DNA from: RGIG5612 sp045616165
GTDB taxonomy: Bacteria > Bacillota > Clostridia > Lachnospirales > Lachnospiraceae
NCBI GenBank assembly: GCA_045616165.1
Contig: JAZLGF010000007.1
Span: 1 to 16,141 of the forward strand
Length of the DNA: 16,141 nucleotides
Direction: 5' to 3'
The notes below the pieces were generated by a model, which saw nothing but the letters and a program-made list of their open reading frames with translations, searched no databases and had not been told where the DNA came from. Position numbers and translations under genes: made by a program. Every line of letters starts with the position of its first letter. The first letter of the stretch is position 1. Positions 14,201 through 16,141 of this stretch are shown piece by piece.

Positions 14201-15349
14201 GCAGCAAACGTTATGGACGATGAAGAAGAGTTTGATTTTGATGAAGACTTTGATGATGTTTTCAGTGGAGACTTTGATGGCGAATATGTTAAAGAGCCAG
14301 CTGAAGAAGAAATAACTCAACCAGAACTTAAAGAAGTTTTCGAAGAATCAGAAGAGTTTGACGAAGAGTACGAAGAGTCAGAAGAGTTTGACGAAGAGTA
14401 CGAAGAAACAGAAGAATTCGAAGAAGAGTACGATGAAGCTGCAGAATTTGAAGAAGAAGCTGAAGAAACTGTAGAAGAATCAGAAGAACTTAAAGAGAAA
14501 ATAGAAGAATCCAAAGCCGAAGAACCTGAAGCAAAATCAGAAGAAACTGAGCCAAAGGAAGAAGAGGCCGAAGAAGAACAACAAGAAATTCCGGATATGG
14601 ATGTTGAAATTCCTGATGAATTAAGAGAAGAATTATCAGAGTTCTTCTTAGTTGAGGGAATGGAAGAAAAAATACAAAGTACATTAAGTGATATAGTTAA
14701 TGCTAAAAATAAAGGTCACAGGCTTGATGCAAATTTAATGGTTGCTGGAGATCCAAAGAGTGGTAAAACTTATTTAACAATAGCATTAATTAAGACGATT
14801 GGAAAAATACTTGGTAATGGTAGTGGAAGGGTTGCTAAAGTTCCTGCCGCAGCATTGCGAGGCAAGAAGATGGAAAAAGTATTTGATAAAGTTAAAGGTA
14901 GCGATTTAATTATTGAAAATATCGGATACCTAGATGACGAAACAGTTAAAGATTTAATCGAAACATTAAAGTCAAATATGATTGAATCTATGGTTGTGCT
15001 TGAAGGCAATAATCTTGCAATTGAAAACCTTACAAGCAAATTCCCAGAGATATCAGAATTGTTTAAGAATAGATTAGATATCGATGAACTTTCACTTCCA
15101 CAGTGGGCTGATATTGCTAATAGTTATGCTCTAGAGCAAGGATATGTTATTGGCGATATGGCATCTTTGGCATTACATGCAAAAATCGATGAACTTAATG
15201 TTCCTACAAGAAGATTAGGAACAGCCGATGTTTTGGAAATAGTTGATGAAGCAATTGAAAATGCTAACCAACGTATGTCACCAAAGCTTATTAAAAAGAA
15301 AAGAAAGAAAGAAGAAAATATAGAATTAGTAGAAGACGATTTTCAATAA
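11216..15349 (+). CDS. Large TPR / acidic-linker / AAA+-like protein, function unknown
   Basis: A 1377-aa protein I cannot match to a named family. Residues about 1-190 are TPR-like helical pairs (NYDRVLMVAQEL, GRADIAREVLLIAYERTP, DLDNAAEFYHDFCRMAP). Residues about 190-690 are disordered and Pro/Gln/Tyr-rich, with PxYQx repeats at 415-434. Residues about 700-1125 are extremely acidic, interrupted by three copies of a helix motif [LF][ST]xxxKAIxAF at 723, 823 and 984, and contain ten-residue repeats at 1045-1084. Residues about 1130-1350 look like a CbxX/SpoVK-type AAA+ domain: Walker A GDPKSGKT (1178-1185) and possible arginine finger R1286, but the Walker B position reads LIIEN (1231-1235) instead of hhhhDE. 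A lysine-rich tail ends the protein. No signal peptide or membrane segment is seen, so it is probably cytosolic. It starts 2 nt after recR, probably in the same operon. Confidence 0.85.
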   Translation: MDKHEYRIILEEINKAYLQENYDRVLMVAQELDVNKISDNHILEIIADSYEKMGRADIAREVLLIAYERTPMGRQMAYKLCDISIKLNDLDNAAEFYHDFCRMAPNDSKKYILKYEIGKKGGVARKNLVEVLEAYCEKEMDEKYKYELANLYRATGRKEECIELCDEIMLWFADGAYAKKAQKLKDACLGIIGQNQGMKKRGTLSLFDDENIEDIPDEKAKQYTQPKSEEIFDDAPAVEIQRLEDRPLMNENVSWRMPNKKYDPVITEPEPRPAQRLSVSDFDDSYEEKKDDYENYYHDWKGTEDTNEKDDSWTMIEESIQRGWTDPEEAYESYDDYDDYDTTWEMPEDILEPIAEEEFVEPVFGAHRPAHLRDDYVAPETKQQPVAPSSPFAMPNRMAPPASPAYQTQVMPQAPVYQAPVYQTPAYQTPAYEPLTYAQPSYATNEYAQPAYEEQSYAMPQEQIPAEPSLLGAKPFAFSIAPEAAVQNEIVTTAPKAVENLPNISEKASLVKKPTLKVGPVNEIKYKIPGGEYQTPADMQVVPVEPSPVQEIPQNQFGTFTSSIQRQTSIPAPKVLNPEPVKVVMSPDGTQSNLTNKSEKVSLGWDDNWGGDFKTWGSINMDDAPATAAEIDDEPDYFSTMLEIPRDKPTFSRGNVPFAQQVPQTKFVELKSGTPFADPNLNAEKEYEEEKPIEYIPKHAGVYSAAHGTSKVAAIASEPEENLTETQKAIRAFVAGELTTDDLLERDDLDLGDDELEEEVKPSDYGYNDEWQESEKTEYVDEPSELRRFRNSGERFDFEEEYDEYDQPEYDDEFEEYDDGPEFTEAEKAIMAFDAMNKSDNELDFFEEDEEDEEDEEDEEEFEPEPELTKNDFVDYESEFDEFDDQFEDKKKPKVIEEEWTDSEILEENPVLESSDEVEDFKEEPEEFEEEYDESKELEEFEEFEEFEEFDEEFDELEESEESEEFEEDYEEPEEIEQESKSELSAAEKAILAFEAANVMDDEEEFDFDEDFDDVFSGDFDGEYVKEPAEEEITQPELKEVFEESEEFDEEYEESEEFDEEYEETEEFEEEYDEAAEFEEEAEETVEESEELKEKIEESKAEEPEAKSEETEPKEEEAEEEQQEIPDMDVEIPDELREELSEFFLVEGMEEKIQSTLSDIVNAKNKGHRLDANLMVAGDPKSGKTYLTIALIKTIGKILGNGSGRVAKVPAAALRGKKMEKVFDKVKGSDLIIENIGYLDDETVKDLIETLKSNMIESMVVLEGNNLAIENLTSKFPEISELFKNRLDIDELSLPQWADIANSYALEQGYVIGDMASLALHAKIDELNVPTRRLGTADVLEIVDEAIENANQRMSPKLIKKKRKKEENIELVEDDFQ
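12458..12517 (+). repeat. 15-bp tandem repeat, four units
   Basis: Four consecutive 15-bp units (first unit CCAGTATATCAGGCG, with a few substitutions later) encode P-[VA]-Y-[QE]-x at residues 415-434 of the large protein. Looser PxYxx copies continue downstream. It looks like an expandable disordered linker. Confidence 0.8.
13754..13797 (+). repeat. GAAGAAGAT-type 9-bp tandem repeat
   Basis: A run of about five near-perfect 9-bp units (GAAGATGAA phase) encodes EED repeats just after the second KAIxAF motif. It is almost purely purine on the plus strand and prone to slippage. Confidence 0.7.
14348..14467 (+). repeat. 30-bp tandem repeat, four units
   Basis: Units 14348-14377 and 14378-14407 are identical at the protein level (SEEFDEEYEE) and nearly so in DNA. 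Units 14408-14437 (TEEFEEEYDE) and 14438-14467 (AAEFEEEAEE) have diverged. The period is ten residues, at 1045-1084 of the large protein. The gradient of divergence suggests recent duplication at the left end. Confidence 0.8.
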
Positions 15350-15363
15350 GGAAGTTTAAGAAA

Positions 15364-16141
15364 TTGGACACACAAAAATTAAAACATGATGCAAATGAAA
15401 TTAGAAAAGGAATAATTAGGTCTGTACATGCTGCAAAAGCGGGACACCCGGGTGGATCATTATCATCAGCAGAAATTTTGACGTATCTTTATTTTGAAGA
15501 AATGAATATCAATCCCGAAGATCCTAAAAATCCAGACCGAGATAGATTCGTTCTTTCAAAAGGACATGCAGCACCAGTGCTTTATGCAACACTTGCACAA
15601 AGAGGATATTTCGATAAAGAAGAATTACTCTCATTAAGAAAAATTGGTTCACGGTTACAAGGCCATCCAGATATGCATAGTGTACCAGGCGTGGATATGT
15701 CTACAGGTTCTTTAGGCCAAGGACTTTCAACTGCAGTTGGAATGGCGCTAGCGGCAAAACTCGATAATAAAGATTATAGAGTTTATACATTAATTGGCGA
15801 TGGCGAATCTCAAGAAGGACAAATCTGGGAAGCGCTTATGTTTGCAGGCGCAAGAAAACTAGATAATTTAGTTGTTATCTTGGATAATAATAACCTTCAA
15901 ATTGATGGAGAAATTACAGAAGTTTGTAATCCTTATCCATATGAAGATAAGTTTAAAGCTTTTAACTTTAATGTAGTAAATGTTGATGCACATGATTTTG
16001 AAGCATTGGCTAAAGCTTTTGATGAAGCTAAGAATACTAAGGGTATGCCAACTGCGATTATAGCAAAAAGCATTAAAGGCAAGGGCGTTTCATTTATGGA
16101 GAATAATGCTGGATGGCATGGCAAAGCTCCTAATGATGAAG
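15364..16141 (+). CDS. Transketolase, N-terminal subunit (partial, runs off the window)
   Basis: 259 complete codons are present. The product is the thiamine-diphosphate-binding half of transketolase, which moves two-carbon units in the non-oxidative pentose phosphate pathway. Visible landmarks are GHPGGSLS (about 27-34), SKGHAAPVLYA, the STGSLGQGL segment, and the TPP motif GDGESQEGQIWEA ending in DNNN. The start fits the short form whose partner C-terminal subunit is normally the next gene; that gene would lie beyond the window. The TTG start has AAGGAAG 9 nt upstream, overlapping the stop of the preceding gene; no ATG lies near the expected N-terminus. Only 14 nt separate it from the large protein gene, with no terminator in between. 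Confidence 0.92.
   Translation, partial: MDTQKLKHDANEIRKGIIRSVHAAKAGHPGGSLSSAEILTYLYFEEMNINPEDPKNPDRDRFVLSKGHAAPVLYATLAQRGYFDKEELLSLRKIGSRLQGHPDMHSVPGVDMSTGSLGQGLSTAVGMALAAKLDNKDYRVYTLIGDGESQEGQIWEALMFAGARKLDNLVVILDNNNLQIDGEITEVCNPYPYEDKFKAFNFNVVNVDAHDFEALAKAFDEAKNTKGMPTAIIAKSIKGKGVSFMENNAGWHGKAPNDE

Noticed and set aside
14317..14684. Serine-rich and leucine-rich open frames on the minus strand of the acidic-repeat region
   Set aside because: They are antisense readings of GAA/GAG-rich repeats, with no start signals, inside a strong plus-strand gene.

Overview
The window looks like chromosome from a low-GC member of the Bacillota, class Clostridia, most likely Lachnospiraceae or a close relative. 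Pointers are the AT-rich composition, strong GGAGG-type ribosome binding sites, sigma-A promoters close to TTGACA/TATAAT, a MecA adaptor, a stand-alone N-terminal transketolase subunit, and the order tadA - SRP RNA - dnaX - ybaB - recR known from many Bacillota. No phage, transposase, CRISPR array, tRNA or rRNA gene was seen.

Layout. Bases 1-499 carry no gene; they hold nested palindromes, a strong GC-rich hairpin, and one copy of a structured GC-rich repeat. Next come a small DUF1858-type redox protein (minus strand) and, divergent from it, an 8-cysteine 2[4Fe-4S] ferredoxin (plus strand), transcribed from back-to-back promoters. A convergent terminator separates them from a minus-strand operon, mecA-potA-potB-potC-potD: the ClpC adaptor MecA followed by a complete spermidine/putrescine ABC importer. 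The importer genes overlap or abut, and mecA has a promoter placed so close that its mRNA may be leaderless.

From about 6057 the plus strand carries an unrecognised 76-aa protein, then the cell-wall lytic transglycosylase mltG (extended -10 promoter), overlapped by the tRNA adenosine deaminase tadA. The small SRP RNA (ffs) follows but lies on the MINUS strand, with its own TTGACG-17-TATAAT promoter; its 3' end meets the tadA stop codon. Upstream of the ffs promoter is a 215-bp palindromic element closed by a perfect 32-bp inverted repeat. Inside it is a second, inverted copy of the repeat seen at 330-401, and the two copies show a compensatory stem change. Then dnaX, ybaB and recR (DNA replication and repair) run into a 1377-aa protein with a TPR-like N-terminus, a long disordered and very acidic middle, and a C-terminal AAA+-like domain whose Walker B looks degenerate. 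The window ends inside a transketolase N-terminal subunit gene.

The most unusual items are the 1377-aa protein with its three copies of a KAIxAF motif, the covarying structured repeat and its cruciform, the flipped ffs gene, the probably leaderless mecA, and a PotD with a C-terminal membrane anchor instead of a lipoprotein lipobox.
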